Source: an uncultured Collinsella sp. (lineage in GTDB: Bacteria > Actinomycetota > Coriobacteriia > Coriobacteriales > Coriobacteriaceae). From it: a stretch of DNA of 30,741 bases. Within the stretch, counting starts at the first letter, position 1. Each line of letters starts with the position of its first letter. The stretch covers positions 1 to 30,741 of the forward strand of contig UQMK01000024.1 of assembly GCA_900542085.1 (NCBI GenBank), in the 5' to 3' direction. The position numbers and the translations under genes are program-made. Shown one piece after another: positions 1-6,773 of this stretch. Under the pieces are notes generated by a model, which saw only the letters and a list, made by a program, of their open reading frames with translations, was not told where the DNA came from and ran no database searches.

Positions 1-1
1 G

Positions 2-556
2 GCGTTGCCCCCCAACACGAAGGCCCCCTCGGGGGGGCCCGCCGATATGGCTGCCGCCGTCGAGGCCGTGAACACCGTGGCGCCCGAGCACCTGGAGCTG
101 CACTGCAAGGATGCGATGGGCCTGCTCGGCGGCATTCGCAACGCCGGCGCCATCTTTGTGGGCGCCTGGAGCTCCGAGCCGCTCGGCGATTATGTTGCCG
201 GCCCCAACCACACGCTGCCGACCGGCGGCACGGCCATGTTCTCCAACCCGCTTTCGGTGGAGGAGTTCGTCAAGCGCTCGAGCGTCATTTGCTATACGCC
301 CGAGGGCCTGCTCTCCGACGCTCCCGCCACACAGCGTCTGGCCGAGGCCGAGGGCCTGTGGGCGCACGCGCTATCCGCCGCCCTGCGTCGCCGTGTGCTG
401 GAGCAGGGCGAGGATGCCGTGAGTGCCGAGTCTCTGGCCGCGGCCGACCTGACCAAGGTCGCTTGGCCGGGTGACGCCGTGGCGACGGTTGCCGAGGGCG
501 TTGACCTGGCGGCTGCGGGCGCGGATGGCGTTGGCGCGACCGGCGAGGAGGCCTAA
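2..556 (+). CDS. hisD: Histidinol dehydrogenase, C-terminal part (5' end outside window)
   Basis: HisD oxidises L-histidinol to L-histidine in two NAD-dependent steps, the last reactions of histidine synthesis, in the cytoplasm. The visible part carries the family signature around NTVAPEHLEL, whose Glu-His pair is the catalytic base/acid pair. It is followed by RNAGAIFVG, the DYVAGPNHTLPTGGTA segment and AEAEGLWAH, whose His matches the C-terminal zinc ligand. The reading frame is open to the window's left edge, so the gene is incomplete. About 45 residues after the zinc-ligand region are Ala/Gly/Glu-rich and look like a lineage-specific tail. The first ~15 codons (C and G runs) do not resemble the expected beta-strand before MAAAVEAVN and may be poor sequence. 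The stop lies 1 nt before the hisC start, so the genes are probably translationally coupled. Confidence 0.93.
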   Translation, partial: ALPPNTKAPSGGPADMAAAVEAVNTVAPEHLELHCKDAMGLLGGIRNAGAIFVGAWSSEPLGDYVAGPNHTLPTGGTAMFSNPLSVEEFVKRSSVICYTPEGLLSDAPATQRLAEAEGLWAHALSAALRRRVLEQGEDAVSAESLAAADLTKVAWPGDAVATVAEGVDLAAAGADGVGATGEEA

Positions 557-557
557 C

Positions 558-1673
558 ATGGCCGAACTCACGCCGCGCATGAAGGAGCTCGTCCAGCCCT
601 ACCTGGCCGGCATTGAGCCCTATGATCCCAACTTTACGCCCACGCGCATCAATCTTTCGGCCAACGAGAACACCTATCCCGTGCCCGCTGTCGTGCGCAA
701 GGCGGTTGATGCGGCCTTGGCTGCTACGCCGCTCAACCGCTACCCCGATCCCATGTCCAACGACCTGCGCGACGAGCTTGCCGCTTGGCATGGCGTGGCT
801 CGCGAGAATATCTGCGTGGGCAACGGCGGCGACGAGTTGCTCTATAACTACCTGCTGGCGTTTGGCGGCGCGGGACGGACCTTGCTCAACTGCCCGCCGT
901 GCTTTAGCGAGTACGCGTTCTTTGCGTCGCTTTGTCAGACCGAGGTGCGCGATGTGTGGCGCGATCCGGTAACCTTTGAGCTCGACCAAGCGGCTGTGCT
1001 CGCCGTGGCGCCGGAGTGCAACCTGGCCATCGTGACCTCGCCCAACAATCCCACGGGCGATGTGGCACCGCTCGACTTTGTCGCGGCCCTGTGCGATGCG
1101 TGCCCCGGCATGGTCATGGTCGACGAGGCCTACGTTGAGTTTGCGGACGATTCGTTTGGCGCGGCCACCACGGCGCAGGGGCTTATCGCCGAGCATCCCA
1201 ACCTGGTGATTCTGCATACGCTGTCCAAGGCGTTTGGCGCCGCCGGCACGCGTCTGGGCTATGTGATCGCGGCGCCCGAGGTCATCGATGTGTTTGCGGC
1301 GATTCGCCAAATCTACTCGGTTAACGTGCTAAGCCAGGCCGCCGCGCTTGCCTGCGTACGTGCCCGCGATGCGTACGCACCCGTGGTGGCACAGGTTGCA
1401 TCTGAGCGCGAGCGCGAGCTGTGCGCCCTACGCGCAATGGCTGCCGAGGGTCTGCCCGTGGAGGCGTGGCCGAGCGCGGCGAACTTTGTGCTCGTGCGCA
1501 CGCCGCATGCCACGCGCGTGCGCGAGCGTCTGCGCGACGAGTATTCGATTTTGGTGCGCGACTTTAGCTACGCGCCGGGGCTCGCGGACTGCCTGCGCAT
1601 TACCGTGGGCACCCCGCAGGAAAACGACGAGGTGCTGGCAGCGTTTGCCGCGCTGGTGAAGGAGGAGATGTAG
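558..1673 (+). CDS. hisC: Histidinol-phosphate aminotransferase
   Basis: A PLP-dependent fold-type I aminotransferase that converts imidazole acetol phosphate and glutamate to histidinol phosphate and 2-oxoglutarate. The 371-residue length is normal. Visible motifs are the N-terminal NLSANENTYP substrate loop, the NRYPDP segment, the GNGGDELL cofactor-phosphate region, TSPNNPTG, the VDEAYVEF aspartate that pairs with the pyridine nitrogen, and the Schiff-base lysine K224 in TLSKAFGAAGTRLGY. The ATG at 558 follows the hisD stop by one base, with GGCGAGGAGG just upstream as ribosome-binding site. An in-frame upstream extension from 471 is open but overlaps hisD and is not family-like. The stop abuts the hisB start directly. 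Confidence 0.97.
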   Translation: MAELTPRMKELVQPYLAGIEPYDPNFTPTRINLSANENTYPVPAVVRKAVDAALAATPLNRYPDPMSNDLRDELAAWHGVARENICVGNGGDELLYNYLLAFGGAGRTLLNCPPCFSEYAFFASLCQTEVRDVWRDPVTFELDQAAVLAVAPECNLAIVTSPNNPTGDVAPLDFVAALCDACPGMVMVDEAYVEFADDSFGAATTAQGLIAEHPNLVILHTLSKAFGAAGTRLGYVIAAPEVIDVFAAIRQIYSVNVLSQAAALACVRARDAYAPVVAQVASERERELCALRAMAAEGLPVEAWPSAANFVLVRTPHATRVRERLRDEYSILVRDFSYAPGLADCLRITVGTPQENDEVLAAFAALVKEEM

Positions 1674-2310
1674 ATGGACCGCTATGCCGAGGTAACCCGC
1701 AAGACGGGCGAGACCGACATTGTCGTAAAGCTCGACCTGGACGGATCTGGCGTGTGCGATATCTCGACCGGCGTGCCGTTTTTCGACCACATGCTCAACG
1801 CTTTTGGCCGCCATGGTCTGTTCGATCTGACGGTGCACGCGGTGGGCGACGTCGAGGTCGATGCGCATCACACCGTCGAGGACACGGGTATTGTACTGGG
1901 CGAGGCGTTTCGCCAGGCGCTGGGCGACAAGGTGGGCATTACGCGCTTTGCCGACGCGGCGATCGCCATGGACGAGACGCTTGTGATGGCTGCCGGTGAC
2001 ATCTCGTCTTGCCGCCGGGGAGGGCTCTCTTGTGATGGCTGCCGTTGATATTTCGGGCCGTGGGCAGGCCTACTGCGAGCTGCCCGTACCGACTGAGCGC
2101 GTGGGCAGCTTCGATACCGAGCTGGCCGTCGAGTTCTTCTACGCCTTTGCGCGCGACGCCAAGCTCACTCTGCACGTGCGCGAACTGGCGGGCGGCAACT
2201 CGCATCACATTATCGAGGCCGCCTTTAAGGCCGTGGGCCGCACGATGCGCCAAGCCTGTGAGCTGGACCCTCGCGTGCAGGGCATCCCCAGCACCAAGGG
2301 TTCACTGTAA
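1674..2310 (+). pseudogene. hisB: Imidazoleglycerol-phosphate dehydratase, split by a 49-bp insertion
   Basis: HisB dehydrates imidazoleglycerol phosphate to imidazole acetol phosphate. Frame 1 from ATG 1674 gives a normal N-terminal half: TGVPFFDHML, the metal-binding DAHHTVEDTG and the AMDETLVMAA segment. It then runs into SCRRGGLSCDGCR and stops at 2048. The remaining half (AAVDISGRGQAYCEL to GGNSHHIIEAAFKAVGR and GIPSTKGSL) continues in another frame to 2310. The break coincides with 49 extra bases: the 16-mer cttgtgatggctgccg occurs at 1980-1995 and at 2029-2044. Removing one repeat plus the 33 bases between gives an uninterrupted protein of about 195 residues, the usual length, so the rest of the gene is undamaged. 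The second half could only start at GTG 1996, which has no ribosome-binding site. The damage is either a real mutation or an assembly error. Confidence 0.9.
1980..2044 (+). repeat. 16-bp direct repeat flanking a 33-bp spacer inside hisB
   Basis: The 16-mer cttgtgatggctgccg is repeated exactly at 1980-1995 and 2029-2044 (offset 49 bp, not a multiple of three). The eleven bases after each copy (gtgacatctcg and ttgatatttcg) match at 8 positions, and two of the three differences fall at codon third positions of the same Asp-Ile-Ser stretch. The inserted segment therefore resembles a piece of a diverged hisB allele more than a plain tandem duplication. Confidence 0.9.
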
Positions 2311-2324
2311 CCGCCACAAGGGTA

Positions 2325-2365
2325 AAAACCACCACGAAGGTGCCTGTCCCCTTTGTGGTGGTTTT
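2325..2365. repeat. 16-bp-stem hairpin between hisB and hisH
   Basis: Arms aaaaccaccacgaagg (2325-2340) and cctttgtggtggtttt (2350-2365) pair at 15 of 16 positions around a 9-base loop. There is no terminal T-tract beyond the stem's own. The ggtgcctgtcccc sequence in and beside the loop recalls the other ggggac-containing intergenic repeats of this window. It lies inside the operon, so it could act on mRNA processing or be a simple inserted repeat. Confidence 0.75.
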
Positions 2366-2390
2366 GGATGATGGGAAAAGGGAGGGTCGC

Positions 2391-3092
2391 GTGGGCGAAC
2401 CGAAGATTGTGGTGGTCGACTACCACAAGGGCAACTTGTCGAGCGTTGTGCGCGGGCTTGCGCGCGCCGGTGCCGCCGCCTGCACGTCGGACGATCCGGA
2501 GCAGATCCGCAACGCCGACGGCCTGGTCATCCCGGGCGTGGGCGCGTTCTATGACGCGATTGTCTTTATGCGCCAAAGCGGCGAGGCGGCGGCCGTGCTC
2601 GACGCCGTTGCCGCCGGAACTCCGCTGCTCGGCATCTGCCTGGGCCTTCAGCTATTTTTTGAGCGCGGCAACGAGGGCGTGCCGGCGGACGAAGGCGCGG
2701 ACGCGGACGACGATGCCTCCGAGCAGGCTGGCGGTCCCTGGGTCGATGGCCTGGGTATTATGCGCGGCTCGTGCACACGCTTGGAGTCGAGCCGCCTGAA
2801 GGTGCCGCACGTGGGCTGGGACCAGGTGCACATGACGCCCGCCGGCGCGGCCGATCCGCTGCTTGCTGGTTTTGCCGAGGGTGCCAACATGTACTTTACC
2901 CACAGCTACGCGGTGGCCGACGACGCCGATGCCGCCGATGTGCTGGCGCGCACGCACTATACGCGGAGCTTCCCGTGCATCGTGCGCCATGGCAACGTGT
3001 GGGGCTGCCAGTTCCATCCCGAGAAATCCTCCGCGCTGGGTCAGCGCATCCTTAAGAACTTCGTCAACATCGTCGAGGAGGCTGGCCGATGA
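2391..3092 (+). CDS. hisH: Imidazole glycerol phosphate synthase, glutaminase subunit
   Basis: A class I glutamine amidotransferase that releases ammonia from glutamine and channels it to HisF. The catalytic triad is visible: Cys83 in GICLGLQ, and His209 and Glu211 in CQFHPEKSS. The oxyanion-strand segment VIPGVGAF is also present. At 233 residues it is longer than the usual ~200 because of an acidic insertion at residues ~93-117 (EGADADDDASEQ) after the nucleophile elbow. GTG 2391 is chosen as start: it has gggaaaagggagg just upstream, and the encoded MGEPKIVVVDYHKGNL is the standard HisH N-terminus. The frame stays open upstream to 2340 but that part is the intergenic hairpin. The stop overlaps the hisA start (ATGA). 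Confidence 0.95.
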   Translation: MGEPKIVVVDYHKGNLSSVVRGLARAGAAACTSDDPEQIRNADGLVIPGVGAFYDAIVFMRQSGEAAAVLDAVAAGTPLLGICLGLQLFFERGNEGVPADEGADADDDASEQAGGPWVDGLGIMRGSCTRLESSRLKVPHVGWDQVHMTPAGAADPLLAGFAEGANMYFTHSYAVADDADAADVLARTHYTRSFPCIVRHGNVWGCQFHPEKSSALGQRILKNFVNIVEEAGR

Positions 3093-3832
3093 TCCTGTTT
3101 CCCGCAATCGATCTGATCGGCGGCAAGGTCGTGCGCCTGGAGCGTGGCGACCGCAGCCGCTGCAAGGTATATTCCGACGACCCCGTGGCCGTTGCTCGCT
3201 CGTTTGCCGAGCAGGGCGCAAGCTGGGTGCACGTCGTCGACCTGTCCGCTGCCTTTGGCGAGGACGAGGACACATGCGCTGCCAACTCGGCGGCGATTAA
3301 GGCCATCTGCGGCGTCAACGGTCTGTCCGTGGACGTGGGCGGCGGCGTCCGCTCGCTCGCGCGCATCGACGAGTTGGCCGGCTACGGTGCGCGCCGCATT
3401 GCGCTGGGCACCGTGCTGGTGACCGAGCCGGGTTTTGCCGAGGTGGCAGCCAAAGGTTTTGGCGAGCTGTTGGTGGCCGACATTGCCGCATACGACGGCC
3501 AGGTCAAGGTGAACGGCTGGCGTGATGGCGCGGGCGTGGCACTCGACGATGCCGTGGCACAGCTCACCGAGCTGGGTTTTAAGCACCTGGTCTACACCGA
3601 CATCGCGCGTGACGGCATGCAGACGGGCATCGATGTGGCGGCGTATCGCCATGTGGCCGAGGTCGCGGGCTTTCCCGTCGTGGCATCGGGTGGCATCTCG
3701 ACGCTCGACGACATCCGTGCGCTGGCCGCAGTGGGTGAGGGCGCGATTGAAGGTGCTATTACCGGTCGCGCGCTCTACGAGGGCAACTTTACGCTGGTAC
3801 AGGCGTTGGCCGCCGCCCGAGGGAAGGAGTAG
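3089..3832 (+). CDS. hisA: ProFAR isomerase (phosphoribosylformimino-5-aminoimidazole carboxamide ribotide isomerase)
   Basis: A (beta/alpha)8-barrel isomerase that opens the aminoaldose ProFAR to the ketose PRFAR, the substrate of HisF/HisH. The length of 247 residues is standard. Signature segments are PAIDLIGGKVVRL with catalytic Asp8, the phosphate-binding VDVGGGVRS, and YTDIARDGMQTG, whose Asp is the second general acid/base. The C-terminal ASGGIST and GAITGRALYEG loops bind the other phosphate. The gene starts inside the last codons of hisH (4-base ATGA overlap), which implies coupled translation. HisA in some actinobacteria (PriA) also performs the TrpF reaction; the sequence alone does not settle this here. 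Confidence 0.96.
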   Translation: MILFPAIDLIGGKVVRLERGDRSRCKVYSDDPVAVARSFAEQGASWVHVVDLSAAFGEDEDTCAANSAAIKAICGVNGLSVDVGGGVRSLARIDELAGYGARRIALGTVLVTEPGFAEVAAKGFGELLVADIAAYDGQVKVNGWRDGAGVALDDAVAQLTELGFKHLVYTDIARDGMQTGIDVAAYRHVAEVAGFPVVASGGISTLDDIRALAAVGEGAIEGAITGRALYEGNFTLVQALAAARGKE

Positions 3833-3835
3833 CCC

Positions 3836-4618
3836 ATGCTTGCCAAACGCGTGATTCCCTGTCTGGATGTTAAGGACGGCCGCGTGGTCAAGGGCGTCAA
3901 CTTTGTGAGCCTGCGCGATGCGGGCGATCCGGTGGAGCTTGCCCGTGCCTACGATCGCGAAGGTGCGGACGAGGTCGTGTTCCTGGACATCACTGCCACG
4001 AGCGACAACCGTGCGACGACCATCGAGATGGCGGCGCATGCGGCCGAGGAGCTCGCCATTCCCTACGCCGTGGGCGGCGGTTTCCGCGACTTGGCGGGCA
4101 TGCGAACCATGGTTGCCGCCGGTGCCGACAAGGTGTCGCTTAACTCTGCCGCCGTGCGCGATCCGTCGTTGATCAGCCAGGCCGCCGCGGCGTTTGGCAG
4201 CCAGGCCGTGGTCGTGGCGATTGATGCCAAGCGCGTGGGCCTGCCCGGTCAGCCGGATGCCGACAAGTGGGAGGTCTTCACGGCGGGCGGTCGCAACGCC
4301 ACGGGTATCGATGCGGTGGCGTGGGCCGAGGAAGCGGCTCGTCGCGGCGCCGGTGAGATCTTGCTCACCAGCATGGATCGCGACGGCACCAAGGCTGGCT
4401 TCGACCTGGCACTCACCCGCGCCGTGGCGCGCGCGGTGCCGATCCCGGTGATCGCAAGCGGCGGCGTGGGCACGCTCGAGCATTTTGCCGAGGGCGTGAT
4501 CGAGGGCGAAGCCGACGCCGTACTGGCGGCCAGTGTCTTTCACTTTGGAACCTTCAGCATTCGTCAGGTGAAGGAGTATATGGCGTCGCAGGGCATTCCT
4601 GTGAGGTTGGACTTCTAA
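3836..4618 (+). CDS. hisF: Imidazole glycerol phosphate synthase, cyclase subunit
   Basis: HisF takes ammonia from HisH and PRFAR to make imidazole glycerol phosphate and AICAR; the AICAR goes to PurH, which is also encoded in this window. The 260-residue barrel shows CLDVKDGRVVKG with catalytic Asp11, the AVGGGFRD phosphate loop, the second catalytic Asp in VVVAIDAKR, and the LTSMDRDGTKAGFD and IASGGVGTLEHF signatures. The ATG follows the hisA stop by 3 nt, with GAAGGAGT as ribosome-binding site. Nothing is missing. After the stop the operon is interrupted by a ~95-bp palindromic element before hisI. Confidence 0.97.
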   Translation: MLAKRVIPCLDVKDGRVVKGVNFVSLRDAGDPVELARAYDREGADEVVFLDITATSDNRATTIEMAAHAAEELAIPYAVGGGFRDLAGMRTMVAAGADKVSLNSAAVRDPSLISQAAAAFGSQAVVVAIDAKRVGLPGQPDADKWEVFTAGGRNATGIDAVAWAEEAARRGAGEILLTSMDRDGTKAGFDLALTRAVARAVPIPVIASGGVGTLEHFAEGVIEGEADAVLAASVFHFGTFSIRQVKEYMASQGIPVRLDF

Positions 4619-4639
4619 TGCTGTGGGCTTCGCTGCGGC

Positions 4640-4734
4640 TTGTCCAGGCACCCGACCTTCCGACTCCAACCCTCCTCGCGTACTTAAGTACGCGTCGTCG
4701 GGCTTGTCGCTCGGAATCTCGGGCACCTGGACAA
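4640..4734. repeat. Large GTAC-core hairpin element inside the his operon
   Basis: Outer arms 4640-4655 (ttgtccaggcacccga) and 4719-4734 (tcgggcacctggacaa) pair at 14 of 16 positions. The two unpaired positions form a symmetric CA/CA internal loop, so GCACC is read in the same direction on both arms. Inner arms ttccga (4658-4663) and tcggaa (4711-4716) also pair. The centre holds an 18-bp perfect palindrome, cgcgtacttaagtacgcg (4677-4694). A second element with the same plan lies at 30104-30201. It separates hisF from hisI. Confidence 0.85.
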
Positions 4735-4772
4735 TCCTCGCCGACCGGCGATGTTTAAATTGGGGAATTGAA

Positions 4773-5102
4773 ATGAGAGAAATTACTACTCCAGCGGATC
4801 TTAAATACGACGCCCGCGGGCTGATTCCCTGTGTGGTTCAGCAGTATGACACTGGCGAGGTGCTTATGGTTGCCTGGATGAACGAGGAGTCGGTGGGGCT
4901 GACGCTCAAGACCGGTACCACGTGGTTTTGGAGCCGCAGCCGCCAAGAGCTCTGGAACAAGGGCGCGACGAGCGGCAATATGCAGGAGGTCAAGGAGCTC
5001 TGGGCCGACTGCGATAGCGATACACTGCTGGTCAAGGTCGACTCGCCGGGTCCGGCCTGCCATACCGGCAACCGTACCTGCTTCTTTAAGAAACTCGCGT
5101 AG
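4773..5102 (+). CDS. hisI: Phosphoribosyl-AMP cyclohydrolase
   Basis: HisI hydrolyses the purine ring of phosphoribosyl-AMP, the third step of histidine synthesis, and is a zinc and magnesium enzyme. The 109-residue protein has the family core: VLMVAWMNEESV, the TTWFWSRSRQELWNKGATSG stretch, and metal-binding residues in ADCDSDTLLVKV and GPACHTGNRTCFF (conserved cysteines and His). ATG 4773 is preceded by ggggaattgaa. It is the standalone cyclohydrolase, with the pyrophosphatase encoded separately downstream as hisE; in enterobacteria the two are fused. A 150-bp gap containing a palindromic repeat separates it from hisF, so it may be less tightly coupled to the upstream genes. Confidence 0.96.
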   Translation: MREITTPADLKYDARGLIPCVVQQYDTGEVLMVAWMNEESVGLTLKTGTTWFWSRSRQELWNKGATSGNMQEVKELWADCDSDTLLVKVDSPGPACHTGNRTCFFKKLA

Positions 5103-5148
5103 GGCAGGCGCTCGACCAGGCGCTTGGCCAACCAGGAAGGATTGAACC

Positions 5149-5466
5149 ATGGGTGTGCGCACCGCGAATGTTCAGGATGGAAATATCGGCGAGACGCTGA
5201 CGGGACTGGCCGAGGTGATTCACGGGCGTCGCGATGCGTCGCCACAGGAGAGCTACACCGCTCGTCTGCTGACCGACGTCGAGGACGAACTGCTCAAGAA
5301 GCTTGCCGAGGAGGCGAGCGAGGTCATCATGGCCTGCAAGGACAACGACCACGACCACATCCGCTACGAAGCCGGCGATCTGGTCTACCACCTGCTCGTG
5401 ACGCTCGAACGCTACGGCATCACCCTCGACGAACTGGCCGGCGAACTCAACGCTCGCCGCCACTAG
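5149..5466 (+). CDS. hisE: Phosphoribosyl-ATP pyrophosphatase
   Basis: HisE removes pyrophosphate from phosphoribosyl-ATP, the second step of histidine synthesis. It is an all-alpha MazG-superfamily protein of 105 residues. The metal-binding motif is seen as KKLAEEASEVIMA followed by EAGDLVYHLLVTL, matching the ExxE...ExxD pattern of the family; the N-terminal LTGLAEVIHGRR and SYTARLL segments are also typical. ATG 5149 has ccaggaagga upstream. It is the last gene of the operon: immediately after the stop the sequence passes into repeat-rich non-coding DNA, and the next gene points the other way. Confidence 0.95.
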   Translation: MGVRTANVQDGNIGETLTGLAEVIHGRRDASPQESYTARLLTDVEDELLKKLAEEASEVIMACKDNDHDHIRYEAGDLVYHLLVTLERYGITLDELAGELNARRH

Positions 5467-5490
5467 TCAAGCTTTTGGTGCAAGGGGGAC

Positions 5491-5522
5491 AGTAGTCATT
5501 GGGGACGTTCTTAAACGACTAG
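5491..5522. repeat. ggggacgttcct repeat, copy 1
   Basis: 32-bp sequence matching 27484-27515 at 28 of 32 positions; it runs into the 16-bp perfect palindrome aaacgactagtcgttt (5513-5528) just after hisE. Confidence 0.75.
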
Positions 5523-5567
5523 TCGTTTGGGGCAGTCTTTGCCGGCGCTGCCAAATAACATGCCCAA

Positions 5568-5691
5568 TTACTACGATGAAACTGGATCTGCTGACCACAC
5601 GTCGGTTTTGAACAAATCGTCAACGCTTCTACCTGCGGTTTTATTTTCCGTATTAAGCCGATGGTCGGAGGTTTGCGGTTCATCGTAGTAA
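5568..5691. repeat. 124-bp element with 13-bp perfect terminal inverted repeats
   Basis: ttactacgatgaa at 5568-5580 is the exact reverse complement of ttcatcgtagtaa at 5679-5691. The interior is A/T-richer than the flanks and has no stable continuous stem. It has the size and ends of a small non-autonomous element or a structured RNA; no second copy was found in this window. Confidence 0.55.
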
Positions 5692-5781
5692 ACGGGCGTT
5701 CTTTTTGGCGGGCGGTGTTGCACGGGCGTCGGTGGTGAGCGAAACGACCTGTTTTCCTCCGTCCCCAACGGATCAAATGGA

Positions 5782-5848
5782 AGTTACGGTGGAATAGTTC
5801 TTGTTTGACGGTCTTAGGGCTATAAACAGGAACTATTTCACCGCAACT
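5782..5848. repeat. AGTTGCGGTG hairpin, copy 1
   Basis: Left arm 5782-5806 and right arm 5824-5848 pair at 22 of 25 positions around a 17-base loop. The outer end reads agttacggtggaatagttct and the inner right arm aggaactatttcaccgcaac. Copy 2 at 12530-12596 has nearly identical arms but an unrelated loop. Confidence 0.8.
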
Positions 5849-5861
5849 TATGAAGGGATGG

Positions 5862-6773
5862 CTAGGCGAGGGACGTGGACTCCCATTCTCCGGTGAGGTG
5901 GGGGATGTCGAAGGTTCGATAGCCGCAGTCGTAGGCGTGGCCCTGGGCCTCGCGGATGTTCCAGCAGATATCGCAGGCGCGGTGCGCGTCCGAGCCAAAG
6001 GTGATCGGCACTTCGGCATGGGCAAAGCAGCGCAAAAGGCCGGTCGCGGGGTAGTAGTCGTCAAGCCCCTTGCGCGGCGCGGCAGTCGAGACCTCAACGC
6101 GCCGACTCGTGTCGTGTGCGCATTCTGCCATCTGCCCCCAGAACGGCGCGGGGTCAAAATCGGGTGCAAAGCCTTCCTTCGAAAAGCGCATGACCAGGTC
6201 GGGATGAGCCATCACATCAAAGTTAAGCGAGCTTTCGCAGGCGCGACACCAGTCGTCGACGTAGCGCTCCCACACGCCGCGCACGCCTAAGTTTTCCCAA
6301 ACGTGCAGGTTGGTGTCGTCGTCGATCCAACCGCAGCGAGAATCGGGGGTATCGGGACGAGCGACGTCCTCCGTCCCCGCCGTGCCCGCAGCGCCTGCCG
6401 CAATATCGCCTGGGTTGCCAATCCAATGTACGCTGCCCAGACGCACGACGGCGCCCCGGGACCAGCGCTCGACCAAAGGCTCACAGCCTTCGTACCAATC
6501 GCATTCAAAGCCATAGATAAGCTCGAGCTCCGGCGCGATCTGCGCGGCAAGCTTGCGGGCGTCCTCAAAAGCCAGACGATGTGCCGGCAGGTCGCTCTCG
6601 ACAACCTGCACCTCGCAGTTGGCATCCATGCTGGCAGGCAGGGTAAGGTGATCGGTCGAGACCATGACGCGGCAGCCTGCCGCAGCAGCGGCGCGGACGT
6701 TGTCCTCAAACGAGGCATGCCCGTCCGAGAACGAAGTATGGGTGTGGCAATCGACCAGCGGGCAAGCAGACAT
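5862..6773 (-). CDS. PHP-domain phosphatase, probable histidinol-phosphatase
   Basis: A 303-residue PHP-family metal-dependent phosphoesterase. Metal-ligand motifs appear in order: DCHTHTSFSDGH near the N-terminus, VSTDHLTL, the FECDWYEG glutamate, a histidine in GSVHWIG, MAHPDLVMRF, and FGSDAHR near the C-terminus. This is the pattern of HisK/HisJ-type histidinol-phosphatases. The adjacent his operon lacks any HisN or bifunctional HisB phosphatase domain, so this gene is the natural candidate for hydrolysing histidinol phosphate; that role is inferred from context. ATG 6773 has AAAGGAG five bases upstream. An insertion of ~25 residues around GAAGTAGTEDVARPDTPDS is low-complexity. It faces hisE, so it is not part of that transcript. 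Confidence 0.82.
   Translation of the reverse strand: MSACPLVDCHTHTSFSDGHASFEDNVRAAAAAGCRVMVSTDHLTLPASMDANCEVQVVESDLPAHRLAFEDARKLAAQIAPELELIYGFECDWYEGCEPLVERWSRGAVVRLGSVHWIGNPGDIAAGAAGTAGTEDVARPDTPDSRCGWIDDDTNLHVWENLGVRGVWERYVDDWCRACESSLNFDVMAHPDLVMRFSKEGFAPDFDPAPFWGQMAECAHDTSRRVEVSTAAPRKGLDDYYPATGLLRCFAHAEVPITFGSDAHRACDICWNIREAQGHAYDCGYRTFDIPHLTGEWESTSLA

Larger units (their letters stand above)
5467..5861. other. Repeat-rich intergenic region between convergent hisE and PHP gene
   Basis: This 395-bp stretch has no convincing gene; the short minus-strand frames across it have no family resemblance. It holds several palindromes. The first is aaacgactagtcgttt (5513-5528), part of a 32-bp sequence repeated at 27484-27515. 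The second is a 13-bp inverted repeat, ttactacgatgaa (5568-5580) and ttcatcgtagtaa (5679-5691), enclosing 98 bp. The third feature is an 18-mer gttttcctccgtccccaa (5751-5768) that recurs exactly at 25288-25305. The last is the 25-bp-arm hairpin at 5782-5848. Any of these may end transcription of the two convergent genes, but none has a classic T-tract. Confidence 0.7.

Noticed and set aside
1980..2048. Programmed ribosomal frameshift in hisB
   Set aside because: No slippery sequence with downstream structure; the frames are offset by a 49-bp insertion that would leave extra residues in the core.
1996..2310. Separate short gene for the second half of hisB
   Set aside because: GTG 1996 lacks a ribosome-binding site, and the encoded start is derived from the insertion; the C-terminal half alone lacks part of the active site.
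3041..4726. A 561-codon open frame on the minus strand across hisA and hisF
   Set aside because: It mirrors the GC-rich coding frames of hisA/hisF, has no recognisable motifs, and both plus-strand genes are certain.
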